NCBI GenBank assembly: GCA_963693315.1
Contig: OY856187.1
Location: 425,188,429-425,252,428, forward strand
Reading direction: 5' to 3'
DNA: 64,000 bases
From: Diogma glabrata
Lineage: Eukaryota > Arthropoda > Insecta > Diptera > Cylindrotomidae
Of this stretch, positions 12,301 through 26,800 are shown in pieces. A model generated the notes under the pieces. It saw only the letters and a list, made by a program, of their open reading frames with translations. It did not search any database and was not told the DNA's origin. Position numbers and translations under genes: made by a program. How positions within the stretch are numbered: the stretch's first letter is position 1; each line of letters opens with the position of its first letter.

Positions 12301-13202
12301 TTTACCAAAATAAACTCTCAAAAGAAACATCACTACAATATTACTACTACTGAATTCTAAAAAATAGCTTTTATAAAAATTCTCACAATTATGTGTGACC
12401 GACTGTTTTGAAATTATTAAAAATGCGCCCATAATTTTTAATGATAAACATAGTAGATATAGTCCCTGGGCCTTCACCTACTTAATTTGATGATTACCAC
12501 ATATTTTATACTTCGTAAGGCGCTTGTCCTTGACGAGTCCTACAACTTTTTTATCTGCCATTTTCCTTGATTCGGCCGCTTTTTCCCTCGGGAAACTCCG
12601 AAACATGGCGATTTCCCGGCTCTTGTATATTTATTACATAATTTTGTTATTTATTAAAGGGGGTGGAAATTTGTTTTAGAAAACGAGGGTAAATTTGTCC
12701 GACAAAACTTGTCTGGTTTTGTCGGGTCCGACAACTCAAACTCGCCAAAATACCAGGGTATTGAAAATCAATCACCACAAAACTAATTTTCACAGGATTG
12801 TTTAACAAAAATTAGTGAAATTGAAAGGCCGCGTTTTTTTCAGTCCGACAACTGGAAGTCGGAATCCTGGCGGGGTAGTGTTTATTGATTACCACATGTC
12901 GGACAAAAATGAAATACGATAAAAAACCATTTGTTATTATAAAAAATCGAGTTGTCCGACAAAAACATAGCCGCGTTCGGCCAGTCCGACAAGAAAATCA
13001 GAAAAATATTTCAGGAGAACGATTATTTTTATTAGGTAGATTTCATATAAAAATCTACCTATTGCAATGGGCTTCATCTCGGAATTTCGGAAAAATTTTT
13101 GTGCCAAACGACTATATATGATAAGCGGAGACGAAAAAACAAAAAAAAAAAAAAATTTATATATATATATATATATATATAAACGATATGAGATATAACG
13201 AA

Positions 13203-14172
13203 AACAACCGGCACTCTCACGGTCGCATTTGTTGAGCTAGATCAAAAAAATTTTCTGTACTTGTGTGTTCTATTAATATCTTGGACAAGTTCGTGAATCA
13301 GCAAAATCCGACACGTGGTTAAGAAACTAGAGGCTTTTTTCTGAAAAAAATTGATTTTTTAAAACCGTTATAACGGCCGTTTGGATACTAATATTTCAAA
13401 AAATTTAACAAATTTAGAATCTTTGGAATCTTTTTTATCAATTTGTTTTAAAAATAGACCTCTGCAATTCGAGGTTCCTGAGTGAGCGGCTCCAACAAAA
13501 AAGTTTGCAAAAAAATTTTTTTTTTTTAAAACAACCGGCACTCTCACGGTCGCATTTATAAGGCCAGATCAAAAAACCTTTTCTAAAAATGTGCGTTTTA
13601 TTAATATCTTGGACAAGTTCGTAAATCAGCCCAATTCAACACATGGTTAAGAAACTAGAAGCTTTATACTAGAAAAAAACTCTGTTTTTTAGATCCGTTA
13701 TAACGGCCGTTTGGATTCTAATATTTTTAAAAACTTCATAAATTTAGAATTTTTGAAACCTTTTTAATCAGTTTCTTTCAAAAAAAAGACCTCTGCAGTT
13801 GGAAGTTTCTGAGTGAGCGGCTCCAACAACAAAGCTTGTAAAACACAAAATGCGTTTGAATCAACCGGCGCTCTCACGGTTGCATTTGTGGAGCCAGATC
13901 AAAAAACCTTCCGTAGACATGTGTGTTTTATTAATATCTTGGACAAGTTCGTAAATCAGAAAAATCTGACACATGGTTAAGGAACTATAGGCTTTATACT
14001 AGAAAAAAAAGTAGTTTTTTTAATCCGTTATAACGGCCGTTTGGATACTAATATTTTACAATCTTCATAAATTTAGAATCTGTGGAAACATTTTAATCCG
14101 TTTCTTATAAATATAAACCTCTTCAGTTAGAGGTTTTTGACTTGTTGGCTTCAACAAAAAAGTTTGCAACAA
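13203..14172. repeat. Three tandem units of about 328 bp
   Basis: Units start at 13203, 13530 and 13859 with CAACCGGCACTCTCACGGTC (third copy: CAACCGGCGCTCTCACGGTT). Each continues through AATATCTTGGACAAGTTCGT, GGTTAAGAAACTAGA and CCGTTATAACGGCCGTTTGG. The palindromic CCGTTATAACGG core is preserved in all three. The copies are clearly diverged, so the array is not recent. It lies wholly inside the long-TIR element. Confidence 0.85.
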
Positions 14173-14508
14173 TCCCCAACTACAATTTCCAAAAACCTTA
14201 TAACAGTCAATGTCAACCTTATAACAGTCAAAAAAATAAAAGATTTGAATAGAAGAAATTATATTTTTTTCTTAGAAATAAACTATTTTGATATTTTGCA
14301 GTAATTGCACGACATATGATATAGAGTAGGTTTGTGTCATAAATTGTCACACACATGTTCTGTGGTAGATTTGATATTTGTTTGTTGCAAAATTGGATAG
14401 ATATAATTTGCTTGTAGGTAGCTAATTATCTTTTTAAAGTTTGTTCGATATCTGTTTGAAATTAGTTTGTTTTGTTTAAACTAATCTGATACATCAGATT
14501 CTACTGGC

Positions 14509-14577
14509 ACACAAAACTGTCTGATCTCGAAATCTACCTATTTCTAGCGGATAACGTGCCGCTTGGACTTTTTTTTT
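14509..14577. repeat. Dispersed 69-bp block (second copy at 36681-36748)
   Basis: Both places share ACAAA(A/G)CTGTCTG, then CGAAATCTACCTATTTCTA, then ACGTGCCGCTTGGACTTTTT, with only a few differences. It may be the end of a repeat family whose body I cannot delimit. Confidence 0.65.
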
Positions 14578-15049
14578 GTTAAAATTGCAAATATTCATGA
14601 ACAAATTTAATGTATACATTTATAACGTAACATTTTTTAATGAAACAACGTTTAACAGATGGCACTGTATAAAAGAAAATTAGAAAATTTTTGTAAATAG
14701 AAAATATAAAAAAGGAGTATGTACCCAAAAATGATGTAAAACATGTTTTCATATTAATTTTAAAAATTTAAGGAACATTAACCAGTTGAGAAGGTTATTT
14801 ACACAATTTTAATTAAAAAGATTGAGAAGGATTAAAGTATGCGCGAATTTTAACAAGGAAAAAATATGTATTGCCAGATTGCCATTGTCTACTTATCAGA
14901 TTTAAAACTATATGCACCGATAGAGTATACAAATATAAATGATACTTTTACTCGCCGTGAGACCGTAAAAGTAGTATATACGACCTGATTCTTGCCACCT
15001 GGGACCAAAAACAACAACCTGCTGAATGGAAAATAATAAGAAATACAAG

Positions 15050-15510
15050 AAAGGTGGCCGCCTAAGTGTGCTTATTATCATGGAGTCGCACTGATGAACA
15101 CTGCATATAAAATACTTCTACTAATGTCGTACTAGCTAGACTCATTCCGTTCGCCGGATCTATCATCTGTGACTATCAGTGTTGTTTTCGTCCCAACCGC
15201 AGATCAATGTTTTACCTTAAGAATAATTCTTGAAAAATATTGGGCGATTAACATCAGCATTCATCAGCGTTGATTTCAAGCAAGCATATGATTTTATTTT
15301 ATCTCCGATCATATTCCTTGGTATTCCAGAGAATCTTGTTTCTCTGTGTAAACTCACAACATAGGGATCAAATTGTAGAATAGTAATCAGTCAGTTTTTG
15401 ACTCTTTTGATATAACATCTGGTGTTCAACAAGGTGATTTACAATGATGAAAAAAATTGTCACAACAACGGCTAGCTGGTATTCGTCGAAGAGGAAAACC
15501 CAGACAACGC

Positions 15511-15520
<10 letters not shown>
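15050..15520 (+). pseudogene. Decayed RTE/BovB-like reverse transcriptase, internally deleted
   Basis: Broken plus-strand frames resemble the order found in this LINE group: a LARLIPFAGSII-like segment and DYQCCFRPNR (family form DYQ-GFR-NRS), then an ILEK-like stretch, an ALISSKHMI stretch standing where the conserved F-D-F-K-A-Y box belongs, and SGVQQGDL at about 15420-15440. Directly after it comes RLAGIRRRGKPRQR, which resembles the basic C-terminus (RRRGRPR) of the same proteins, so the segment between QGD and the tail has been lost. A GA microsatellite starts immediately afterwards. A second remnant of the same kind is at 25985-26640. Confidence 0.55.
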
Positions 15521-15878
<358 letters not shown>

Positions 15879-16904
15879 TATATAATTATAATTTGAATTA
15901 CAAAACAAAACAATTTTGTTTTAACAACAGCCTGCTACGATTAACAATAATATAAATTAAACCAATGGGTTACTGAGATACGTTTAAAAATCTACATAGT
16001 AACGACTACAGTTTGATTATTATAATGATTTCATTAAATTATTACGAAATAATTTAATAATTTTTTATTATTATTTATAATTTTTATCAATTTATAATAT
16101 TTAATAACAAATATCTAAAATTAATGACTAATGTTGATATATATATTTTAAAATTAATGACTAATGATGATATTGAGCGTACGCTATCGTGTTTGAAATT
16201 ATGACATTTTTCGATAGTTAGCGGACACTAATTTGTCGGACAATTGTATCAGAGTAAAATAATATTAATTAAAACTATAAAAAGAAAATTAGACATGTGG
16301 TAATCAATACACACTACCCCGCCAGGATTCCGACTTCCAGTCGTCGGACTGAAAAAACGCGGCCGAAAATTTGTCGGACAATATGACCCTTCAATTTCAC
16401 TAATTTTTGTTAAACAATCCTGTGAAAATTAGTTTTGTGGTAATTGATTTTCAATACCCTGGTATTTTGGCGAGTTTCAGTTGTCGGACTCGACAAAACC
16501 AGACAATTTTTTGTCGGACAAATTTACCCTCGTTTTCTAAAACAAATTTCCACCCCCTTTAATAAATAACAAAATTATGGTAATAAATATACAAGACCCC
16601 GGGAAATCGTCATGTTTCGGAGTTTACGGAGTTTACGGAGGAAAAAAGCAGCCGAATCAAGGAAAATGGCAGATAAAAAAGTTGTAGGACTCGTCAAGGA
16701 TAAGCCCCGTACGAAGTATAAAATATGTGGTAATCATCAAATTAAGTAGGTGAAGGCCCAGGGACTAGTATTGCAATACCGGCAAATAGTTTCTTGAACT
16801 TATGAAATTTTAAACGATGGTTAAAATGATTGAACGTATTTAACGTAAATTAATTAAACCATACATTCTTTTAAATAAAAACGTTGTGTTATAGGCATAA
16901 AAAC

Positions 16905-17660
16905 ATGTGTCACAACAACACATACATATATTTTAAGACCTGGGTCCCACAACAACCTACGTTCTGAGGAGTGAATGCTTTTTTTAAAAACATTTGTGGA
17001 TTTAAGGTACTCGAGACTATTGAATCGGGTAAAGCATTATGTATAAAGAAGTCCCTCTGCATTCTGTCACTATGACAGTGAGTGAACTCAACAATTTGGC
17101 TGTTTTTGCATGTTATGTTTCGATCACCCACAACTTGTATAGCACGCTTTTGATCAGAGCCCAAAAGAACCAGAACGCAGCACCATAAATTTAACAACAA
17201 TACTCCAAACAAGGACAAATATACAAATGTGGAGTAACTGATACGGAATGAAATACTTTTTACATCTATTTAGGACGCCGAGTTTTCTAGAATCGCCCTT
17301 TGCTATCGGAATTATATAATCGTTCCAGAGTACGTCATTGGAAATTATGAATCCCAATAAACGAATGCTTTCACATCCGCCTATTTGTTCGTCACACATA
17401 CTTTTGCATCTATGGCAACGTCTCTCCGGACTGGATTTATTCGTTCATTCATTTAACCCTTTGAAGAAGGGGGAACGAACAACTTCTGCAGTGTGATATC
17501 ATCTGCAAAACTAATTATTCGGTTACTGGTGATTTTCAAGTTTTCATTGATATAAATGCTAAATAGTGTGCGGGACAAAATTGAGACTTAAGCGTTAATT
17601 AATTCAGACTCAGAAGAAAAGCCATCTATATAGATACCGAATGTATTGGCTAGTCAGAAA
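16905..17660 (-). pseudogene. Decayed LINE reverse transcriptase, C-terminal half
   Basis: Reading the minus strand: FADDITLQKLFVP around 17515-17470 (the catalytic F/YADD box), then ESIRLLGFIISNDVLWNDYI at about 17380-17310, then RKLGVLNRCKKYFIPYQLLH. The tail is HSDRMQRDFFIHNALPDSIV at about 17060-17000. This order matches jockey/CR1-type LINE proteins: the LGV-W-hi segment, then the RT-x-FF-R-A-x-WNSLP segment. Frames are broken in several places. The copy at 21240-22050 carries the same HSDRMQRDFF sequence on the opposite strand. Confidence 0.75.
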
Positions 17661-20600
17661 TTTTGAATCAACTTCACGACTGCAAGATGAAAACTGTACG
17701 CAATGAAACATAATTTTTTATATATTTTGTTTAAATAATAATTTAATTGAAGATAGACAAAAATTATATTGTGATGACTAGAAATTGTGGTTTATAAACT
17801 AATTTAATATTTTTGCTAGATTTTTTGTTTTTTCATAGTTATTTTAGAATTTTTTTGGTTTCTTTTGTTAATTATTTGAAGATTCTTATTCTATATGAAG
17901 GTCGACACAATTGAATTTATTGTATATACTTTGGAATAAAACAGTGGATATTAAATTACTCCACGATTTTATCTACTCTAACAGATTACATCACCTTGAG
18001 ACTTTCAAATTAACACTCAAAATTATGCTCGGATTTAATAATTATAGATTTAAGAAAACTATGAGCCGGGCACTGACAAGGGTAGGTTCGAATCCGATCC
18101 GAAACACGTAAAATCTGAATTGTAGTTTTTTTCTGAGAAACTTCAAACCATACCTTTGAATTGAAAATATTCCAATTACTTCTTTACTTACTTGAGTTTA
18201 ATTGATCTCAAAAATCCAAAATAAAACTATGTATGTTATTTTCAATGTGAAACTGAGGTATATATATATGGTAGATAGCATTTAGAAGTGAGCGTAGGAG
18301 AACTGGAACATGTGCAGAGTCTAATATAATGAAATTTACACTTTATCTTTTTATACTACTATCTTTTTGAACACAAAATTCAAATTTTTTCCAAATCACT
18401 GCGGTCTCAAATAAATTTTGAAAGGTTTATTTTACACGAAAAAATTCGGTTTTTTCAGTTAACCGATAGTCAGTGAATGCTGCAAAATTGGAAGAAGCTC
18501 TCTATGGGGTGATCGGATATATAAATAATAATTGATTAAATAAAGTCTTCAAATGAAACTCAGCCTGAAAATGGATTGAATTCTTAAAATTGATACAGGT
18601 GGAGGGCACTTTAGGAGAGCGTACACTCTTACATGAAGTATCAGCGGAAAAAAAAATTTGTTTACAAGATAATTTTTTAATTCCCTATTTCTGAAAATAT
18701 TGCAATCGCTACCATCGGCCGAGTAAAGACGTTGTACTATACCTATGATATTGCCACCATTTTTAAATATTTTTATTTACAAAAATATAGAAAGTTGATA
18801 TTTTAAGGGATTTATATCCCTCTATGGATGAAAAACGTGTTCTAGAGTTGTGAAAACTTGACCATTTTTGATTTTCCTGAAACTTGGCATATAAGTAGTA
18901 TGGACAAAATAAAAAATACGACTTATTTTAAAATTTTTTAAAATTCTAATTGTTCATTATTTTCTCGAACTTCAGTGGTTAAAATTTTTTGATGATATAA
19001 ATTGTTCGAAAAAATAATGAACAATTAGAATTTTAATCGGACTAAAAATCTTTAAAATTGAATATCTCAAGAACACGAATTAACGCCTCTTTGTAAATTT
19101 AATATATTTTAAAGTAAGGATAGAATAGAACTATTTTCAGAAAAAAAATTAATTAAATTCCAATTGATCTTCGACCCTAGCGCCATCTTTAAAAAAGTTT
19201 TTTTAATATTTTCATTTAAAAATTAATTATAAAAACAAGTAATTAATTTTTTTTCAAAGGACAACTAATCATCTATCAAACAAAAAAAAAGCTTGCCTCG
19301 CTTGTAAAATATACACTGTTGTGAACAAACAATTTTCCTTTCATCCTTTTTTTTTATTTCAAGTTTTTCGTCAAGGTATTGTAATCCAGTAAGAGAAGAT
19401 ATAACCAAAACCTGTGACTTCAAAATGTTAATTTTTAAATTAATATTGGAAAAGCACGTGGACGAATTTTCGGGAATAGTTGTGAATTTAAGTTTTTATA
19501 GATTAACATTATTTTTGAGGTTTCATTTTTAAGGCATCTGACATGATCAAACATCTGGCATCGAATTCAGGTATATATAATAATATATAATTAGAATGTA
19601 ATTGAAATTTACGAAAATCATCATCTATCATTGATTTTAAGCAATTCCTTTCTTTCATAAAAAAAATATTCTGAAAAATCTCTCATAAAAGATCGTGCTT
19701 TGTAGCCATTATAAAGTAAATTGACCGTTAAAACTGTTTAATTTTCAAAAATTTTAAATTGTCTGCTTTCATATATATTAATTACCCCAAATTTATTTAA
19801 CTATTTAAATCATTGTTCAAGTTTTCTTCGATTTGTTAATCATTAAAATGTTTTATTTAAATTTTATCAGGATATTAATCTTTAAAAAAACATTTAATGA
19901 AATAATAAATATGTATTGTTATATTTCAAATATAATCATAAAAACAGTAACAAAAAATGAGTAAGTATATTAATGCATGTATAATGGATTATGTTTTAAC
20001 TGTTAAGCAGATATTTAAAAATATAAGTGTATCTATGGTAAATTTTTTTTGTCTTTTTATATAATTTTTAATTTTGGAACCTAAAAATATATGAAAATAT
20101 AATATGTATATTGGATTTTTAAATACTATTTTTCTTGTTTTTTTTTAATTGACTAATAGAAAATTTATAAATAATACTTAAGGTATTTTGAAGCATACGT
20201 TTGAGTTAATCGGTTTAAACTATTATAAAATCATGTAATTTAATAATATCACAATATTATTATATCGAATGATGTCATGATAAATTTATTTTTATAATAA
20301 ATATTTGGATTAATAATGAAAATATTTTAAATTATTTGATGTCAGCTTTATTAGGTTGAAATAATAACAATTTTAATTAAGTAGAGAAGTGCAATAATCA
20401 ACTGCGTTTTTACAAGGGACTTTTTACAATTCATTCAATTTTAAAATATTTGGTTGAAACATTTCTATTTGTTAATGATGTAATGAAAGACAATGTAGAC
20501 TTTAAGAAACATAATGATTGGATTTAATCCGTACAATTTTCATGCTTCTGTCCGTATGAAGAAAATACGGAAATGTTTGATCACTGGACCGTTTTATTTT

Positions 20601-20700
20601 TTTTTGGTTGGTATTCTAGTAGGTTTTATATTGTTTGCTAATGATTATACTATGTTGTTGCCGGAATACAACTACGTTTCTTTTAACAGTATATTTTTAT
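17661..20700. other. A+T-rich stretch with one inverted repeat; no gene recognised
   Basis: An inverted repeat with 28-bp arms lies at 18943-19031 (ATTCTAATTGTTCATTATTT and its complement ATAATGAACAATTAGAAT). A Pol III B-box-like word, GGTTCGAATCC, is at 18085-18095, but no A box or tRNA fold could be supported around it. The frame at 20514-20702 is hydrophobic A+T-rich sequence without family resemblance. Confidence 0.4.
18943..19031. repeat. Inverted repeat with 28-bp arms
   Basis: ATTCTAATTGTTCATTATTT...CTCGAAC at 18943-18970 pairs with GTTCGAA...AAATAATGAACAATTAGAAT at 19004-19031. The loop is 33 bases and there is one mismatch. Confidence 0.75.
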
Positions 20701-20949
20701 AATTTTATTTTTACAGACCAATCAGGCAACTATGCATGCCAATATGGAAGTGCGGATCTAGGAGATCCTGCCTTGCACGTGTGTTAATGATCCAGGTGTG
20801 GAGCGAGTCACGCTAAATGAGTAGCAAATATACTGAAAAGTGTCATGCGTTCCGTGATGATGATCAACTTGGCTGGAAGCCCATCTAAACAGCCCAGTCG
20901 CGAACGGATCAACCTGGGCGATCTCCATGTATATTTTGCCTGACCAAGT

Positions 20950-22060
20950 TAACAGGGCTCTGACTTCGTGAAAGCTCGTGAAATTTTTTTAAAAGAACAA
21001 ATTGTGGTTAGAATTTTCTAAGACGACCGACGACAACAACACTGGAAGGCTGGCAGAAATATTTGCCGCATCACAGAACCGGACAAAAATTGTGAAAGAT
21101 GCAACCATCAACCCTCGTAATGATGGTGATAAAAGTTTCCTTCTACACGTCAAGCTCACATCTATGCCAAATATTACGAATGTCAATGTCGATAAGGGCA
21201 GTATTGGAAATTCTGACCACTATCTAATTACATGAGTTTTCAAAACAGATTTACTAAAAACTAGAACCCCTTAAAATATTTCACTTCTCAAAATTGGACA
21301 CCAATGATCTCCGAAATTTTTTTCAAAATTTCCGTTTTGATCGTGGTTGTTTTTATACTGACGATGTAAATGTCTCTGCTCAAAACTTTACCGGAACTAT
21401 TCAGTTCGGTTATCAATAAATCAATGTAATTTCAATTAGTATGTGTGACGAACAATTAGACAAATGCGAAACCGTTCATTTGTTGGGAGTCACAATTTCC
21501 AATAATCTACTGCGTATAACGATCATATAATGGCGATGGCAAAAAGCGCGCCAAAAAAACTCGGCCTCAATTGATGTAAAAAATATTTCACTCCGTATCA
21601 ATTACTCAACATTTATAAGTCCTATATTCGTCTCTGTATGGAGTAATGGAGTGTTGTTGTCAAGTTTGGGCGCTGTTTCCATCCTTGCTTTTTGGGATTC
21701 TCTTCAAAAGCGTGCTATACATCGAATCTTGATTCACTACAACATCGTCACACTGTTGCTGATCTCGTTGTTTTTTATAAATGTCGTCAACAGCAGGACT
21801 CAGATGAAATCAGATCCATCATGCCTCACACATATTCTTTTCTCCGTTTTACACGTCAATCGGTTTGTGGAAACAGCCAAACTGTTGAACTCACTCACTA
21901 TCATAGTGACAGAATGCAGAGGGATTTCTTTCCCCGTACATCGTACAAATGAAATGCTTTGATCGTATCAATAAGGTTTAAAAAAAAGCGTTCATCAACA
22001 CCTCAAAATGCATGTTGTTGTGGGACCTCGGTCTTAAAAGGTATATATGTGTTGAGGTAA
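20950..22060 (+). pseudogene. Decayed LINE (endonuclease end and reverse transcriptase C-terminus)
   Basis: Near 21170-21235 the plus strand reads ...PNITNVNVDKGSIGNSDHYL, matching the GxSDH box that closes an apurinic-type LINE endonuclease. From about 21440 come LDKCETVHLLGVTISNNLL and KKLGLN-CKKYFTPYQLLN-like sequence, and at 21860-21950 SVCGNSQTVELTHYHSDRMQRDFFPRTSYK. The catalytic half of the reverse transcriptase is mostly missing between them, so this is an internally deleted copy. The sequence around 21245-21430 is also present at 3172-3480. Stops and frameshifts are frequent. Confidence 0.7.
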
Positions 22061-23600
22061 CACATATTGTAATTCATATAACACAACACTTTTTATAAAA
22101 AAATATCACTGTTTAGAAATTTGAAAAATAACGTAAAAATTAAGTTTTTACATGAAAACGACATTAGGAGACTATTTGACTTAAAAATACCGTCGAAACG
22201 CAACACTATCATTATTAGCAAGAATAAAAAGAAAATAATTCAAACAATAATTTCAAAACCAGCACGATTGGAACAAATTGAGTAAAATAGTAAAGCAAAC
22301 TTGAATAGTAAAACTTTGTAAGTGATTTAATTTTAATTTGAAATATTTAATCAGAGAAAATTTTTACTAAATTGGAATTGATTAATAGCTTGAAATTCAA
22401 TCGATAAATTTTTGGAATATTGGATTCGTCCAGATTATGCACCAACAATATTATTGAAAAATAACTAGAACCTATAATTTTTACTTACAATCGAAAAATT
22501 GAATCGCAGTCTGGAAATGTTTTTCCTATTTCAAAGATATGCCAATTTGGGCATAAATACGTAACATTATATTATTGTTTATTCTATGAATTTTATTTTT
22601 CCAATATCCTAAGTTAAAAAATGTTGTGGTTATTCATATCTGTTTACTCTTTTTTTACTGCAAATATCACGTTTAGGTTCTTCTTACCGGAGTGATGCTA
22701 TTAGAAGCTTACAGTAAATAAAAAGTAATCTAGTGTGATTGCTTTCAAACATGGTTTTAAACCTTGTAAACATGTAGAAATTGAACAAACAGTTTTTCTT
22801 GAATTGCATTTTCTCTACTAACTGGAATTTAATATAATTTTCTTTCTAACTTATTCAAAAGCGGTACATTACAAAATCTATTATTTTAATACGTAAAAAA
22901 ACTATAGGATATTTTATTTTAATGTATTGTAAATTTTGAATTAAAAACTCTAAGGATTTGTTAAAATTATATGGCTTCGTATTTCAGTCTTGTACCAAAA
23001 AAAAATAGATTTGATTGTGTGACTTTTATAAATGTATATAAAACTAATTTCATTTTTTTAAAACAATATTAAAACAGGCCTTAATAATACAAGCATCGGT
23101 ATAACTTAAAACAAAATAAAGATTGATCTATTACTTGGCCTTTCTTTTTTTTTCTAGTAGCGATGCTCTTAGTTATATAAATGTAATATTGTTAGTAATA
23201 TATTTAAAACACAATATAAAAAAAACAAAACCGTTTTAGTAACAAAAACAACTGTTAAAAAATTAATATAAAATTAAAAATAATATCCTTAAAATATAGC
23301 ATAGAAAAATTGCCCTTTTATTTACTATTTTTTATCATCGTTTCAGAGTTGGTTTGCTTATACTTTTTGCAAATGTTAACTTTATGTTTCTATTATGTTT
23401 TTCTTATTTTAAATATTTAAAAATCAGTGATTTGAATGAGATACTTTAATGTTCAATTCTATTTGTTTAACCAATAGTGTGCCTTAACGGAGTCTTGAAC
23501 CCTTAAATCTTGCAATAATTGGGAGTCAATTGAGTATTTTGAAATAAAATATTAACTTAATAATAATAAATATAAAATATTAATATAAATAAAATTTTTT
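22061..23600. other. A+T-rich stretch, nothing recognised
   Basis: No open frame, hairpin or repeat family could be supported. The part below 23805 includes the 3' untranslated region of the minus-strand Mtl gene; an AATAAA (TTTATT on the plus strand) at about 23648-23653 lies roughly 150 nt past the stop codon. Confidence 0.4.
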
Positions 23601-23804
23601 AAATATTGGGGGACTACACAGTATCGTTTTGATTTTTGTAAACATATTTTATTAGGCCTAACACACAAAAATTTGAATTTATTTTTATAATTACACTCTT
23701 TAATGGCACCAAAGTTAAAGTTTGAAAATTGAAAGAATGTAACGAGAGGTTACTTGATGTTTTTGATGTGTAAATATAAATAAAAGTAAATATTTTGAAA
23801 AATT

Positions 23805-26800
23805 TTACATTACAACACATTTTCGCTGACGTCGTTTTTGTGGTTCCGGTCGTAATACAGCACGAACAGCTTCATCGAATACCTGCTTTAGACCACGCTG
23901 TGTTAACGCTGAACATTCCATATATTTAACTGCTCTAATTTTATTTGCCAATTTTTGCCCTTGCTCCCGTTTCAATGATGATAAACCTTGTTCAGCCAGG
24001 GCACTTAATGTTTCACGATCTTCTCGTAAATCAATTTTTGTACCTACTAATATTATTGGTGCATCAGGACAATGATGTTTTATTTCTGGATACCATTTTG
24101 ATGTGACATTTTCAAATGATGATGGACTGGAAACGATACTATATTTAGTGGTTTTTAAATTATTTCCAAATCAACGGTAAATTAACTAAAGTTAAGAAGA
24201 GTGGTAACATATTGATTAGATGCTGATATGACATAGGGAAATAGTCAAATTCATCTATGATTAACTTTTAACTAAACCTCTTAGAAAACCAAAGAACTTC
24301 AACATTTGAATATCACAACTCAATAAAACTAAAACTGGTAAAACATTTTAACACAATTCAATATTTTTTTTGTAAAATGTATTCTGCAATAACAACATAC
24401 GTTCTGAGGTGTTGGTGGAAGCAAATCTTGTTTTTTATATTTTTTTTTAAGGATATGGATAGCTAAACAATAAATTCTATCAGATATGAACCATGACATA
24501 TTAATTTCCTTTTAGGATAGAGAAAATAAAGAATTTAAAACGTGTCCATCAATATCAACATCAAAAATTTAATATATTTATTATTACAAATACTAAATCA
24601 AAAACGTTAACGACCACAATCACGGCAGAGGATTTTGACATGTTAGCAATTTAATCAGTCGTATTTAATCAGTGTGCGAAAGGGGGCGTTTGGGATGTAG
24701 CAGAAACTAGGCTGCTAACCAGAATTTTTGGCAAAACGATTAAAACTTAGTAGAAATATGATGGACTTTTTTTTTTTTTTTTTTTTTTTTTAATTTTTAT
24801 TGACACAATAAAAGGTACAAAAGAATATTTTTATATAACAGAAAACTTTTTTTTTTACCTAAGAGGTCTTAAAAGTAGACCTATTCTAGGAAATTACCAA
24901 CTTAAAACAAGCACTAATTGGAATAACGGGATTAAAGTGGGATAAAAAATTAAAGGAGGGTTTATAGAGAGATAAACAGTACTGAAAAAATTATTCAAAA
25001 CCTAAATTTCCTCTAACATGTATTACGCGTCAGAGTCAAACTCTTGTTTAGCTACTCACAAATTGTAAAGTAACAAAATTAATCAAAAATTAAAAATGCA
25101 GTTTACTGTACAGAGTATTAGGACGACGACTTTCTGGACGCGGCACGAAGAAAAAAAAAAAAAAAATATCCATAGACTTAGCGAGATGTAATGAAGGTGT
25201 TTAGAAGGTGAGCTCGAGTGAATTTTTTGAAGTGTGATATCGTGGTAACGCACTTTATGTGGTCGGGTAATGAGTTGTAGATTGTAAGACCTTTGCTGAA
25301 TATGCTGCTTTGCGTAAGGTTAGTCCTAGCGTATATTGGCCTAAACAACTGCGCAGAACGAGTGCTGTGATCATGAAAGTGTTCATTTGTGCTAAAGCAG
25401 AATGCTGATTTAGTTGAATTGTTGATTATTTTGTAGATGATAAGCAGTGTTTCGTAGTTGAACATTACTGTAATTGGTAAGATGTTGTCCTTATATAGAT
25501 CGACCGTGTGCGTTCTAAATTTCAAATTGTATAGATTTTTGATGGCTCGGTTCTGGATGACTTGAAGCTCACGAATTTTGTAGGACTTAAATGGATAAAT
25601 TACAAAGATAGATATCATCTTTAGCATATTTATAAATGAGTGATTCATCTGCAAAAGGTACATTTCCAACTCATTCGCCGAAAATTAATTGCAATCAGAG
25701 CTGTCTCATTTTCGGGGAAAAGGCTTCCAAATGGTTTTATTTTCAGATTCTTCTTGAATCTTTCTTACCGCAAAAACAAAGCGCTGCAAGAAAAAATCGA
25801 CAGTCATTAAAAACGAAGATGGGAATCAACAAGAAGACCTCAAAAATATTGTAGGTACTTGTGCCACTTATTTTAAGAATTTTGTTAACGTAAGTTGCCA
25901 ACAACAAGTAGCAATTAGCAACAATTAGCTTCAGCATATTTGTGCCGTCAAAAGAAACTACCGACTAACTACAACATCTTGTAAATAAACTCAATACAGA
26001 TGATCGCGTACGCTGACGATGTTTTTATCCTGAATTGGTCTGCAAATAGGTCTGCCGGAATTGGTCTGCAAATAGACTATGGAAAAACCAAGCATATGAA
26101 TGTTTCAAGAAAGACTGAGAAAAGAAGTTGATGTGCGGCGATGAACGAATGAAGGGAGTTGAATGTTTTAAATATTTCGGATACTCGAACATTGGCTCGA
26201 CTCAAGCAACCGCATACTTAAAGACATAAAAGCTAGAATCGCTACAGGCAATCGAATTTTCTACTCAATTACAACTCTACTTGGATCACCGTATGTGAAA
26301 TGAAAACTTACACCATGCTCAAGTTGTACAAGATTAGATTGATTAGATCGGTTAGGAGGTACGGCTCGCAAACGTTGATTGTTGCACAAAATGACGAATC
26401 ACATTTATCTGTATTTGAGCTTAAAATCCTACGCTAAATTTTTGGTCCAAAGACGAAGAAAGTACGTTAATATCCCAAGGAGTGAGCGACTTTGACGTAG
26501 ACTACGACTACAACAGGATACGGACGTAATGAACAACTTTAAAAACTCAGCTGTAATTATACCGCTGGTGCGAATAACTGTGGTGAATATTCGAAGCTGG
26601 TAAGCTCTGCAACGCTTCTACATGGACCACGACCCCACAAAAAAAAATTTACTACTAAAACTATAAATTTACCTTGCAACACTAAAGCATATCAGAAAAA
26701 CATCTGTTTGTGGATACGATAGTGGTCGTAATCTATCATAATCTTCTTGTCCCGCTGTATCCCATAGACCTAAAGAAACTGGAATTCCATCTACAACCAT

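Noticed and set aside
12885..13121. 78-codon plus-strand frame
   Set aside because: It starts inside the terminal inverted repeat of the 4.3-kb element and has no family resemblance.
18085..18095. Possible tRNA gene (B-box GGTTCGAATCC)
   Set aside because: No A box at the right distance and no acceptor or anticodon stem could be folded.
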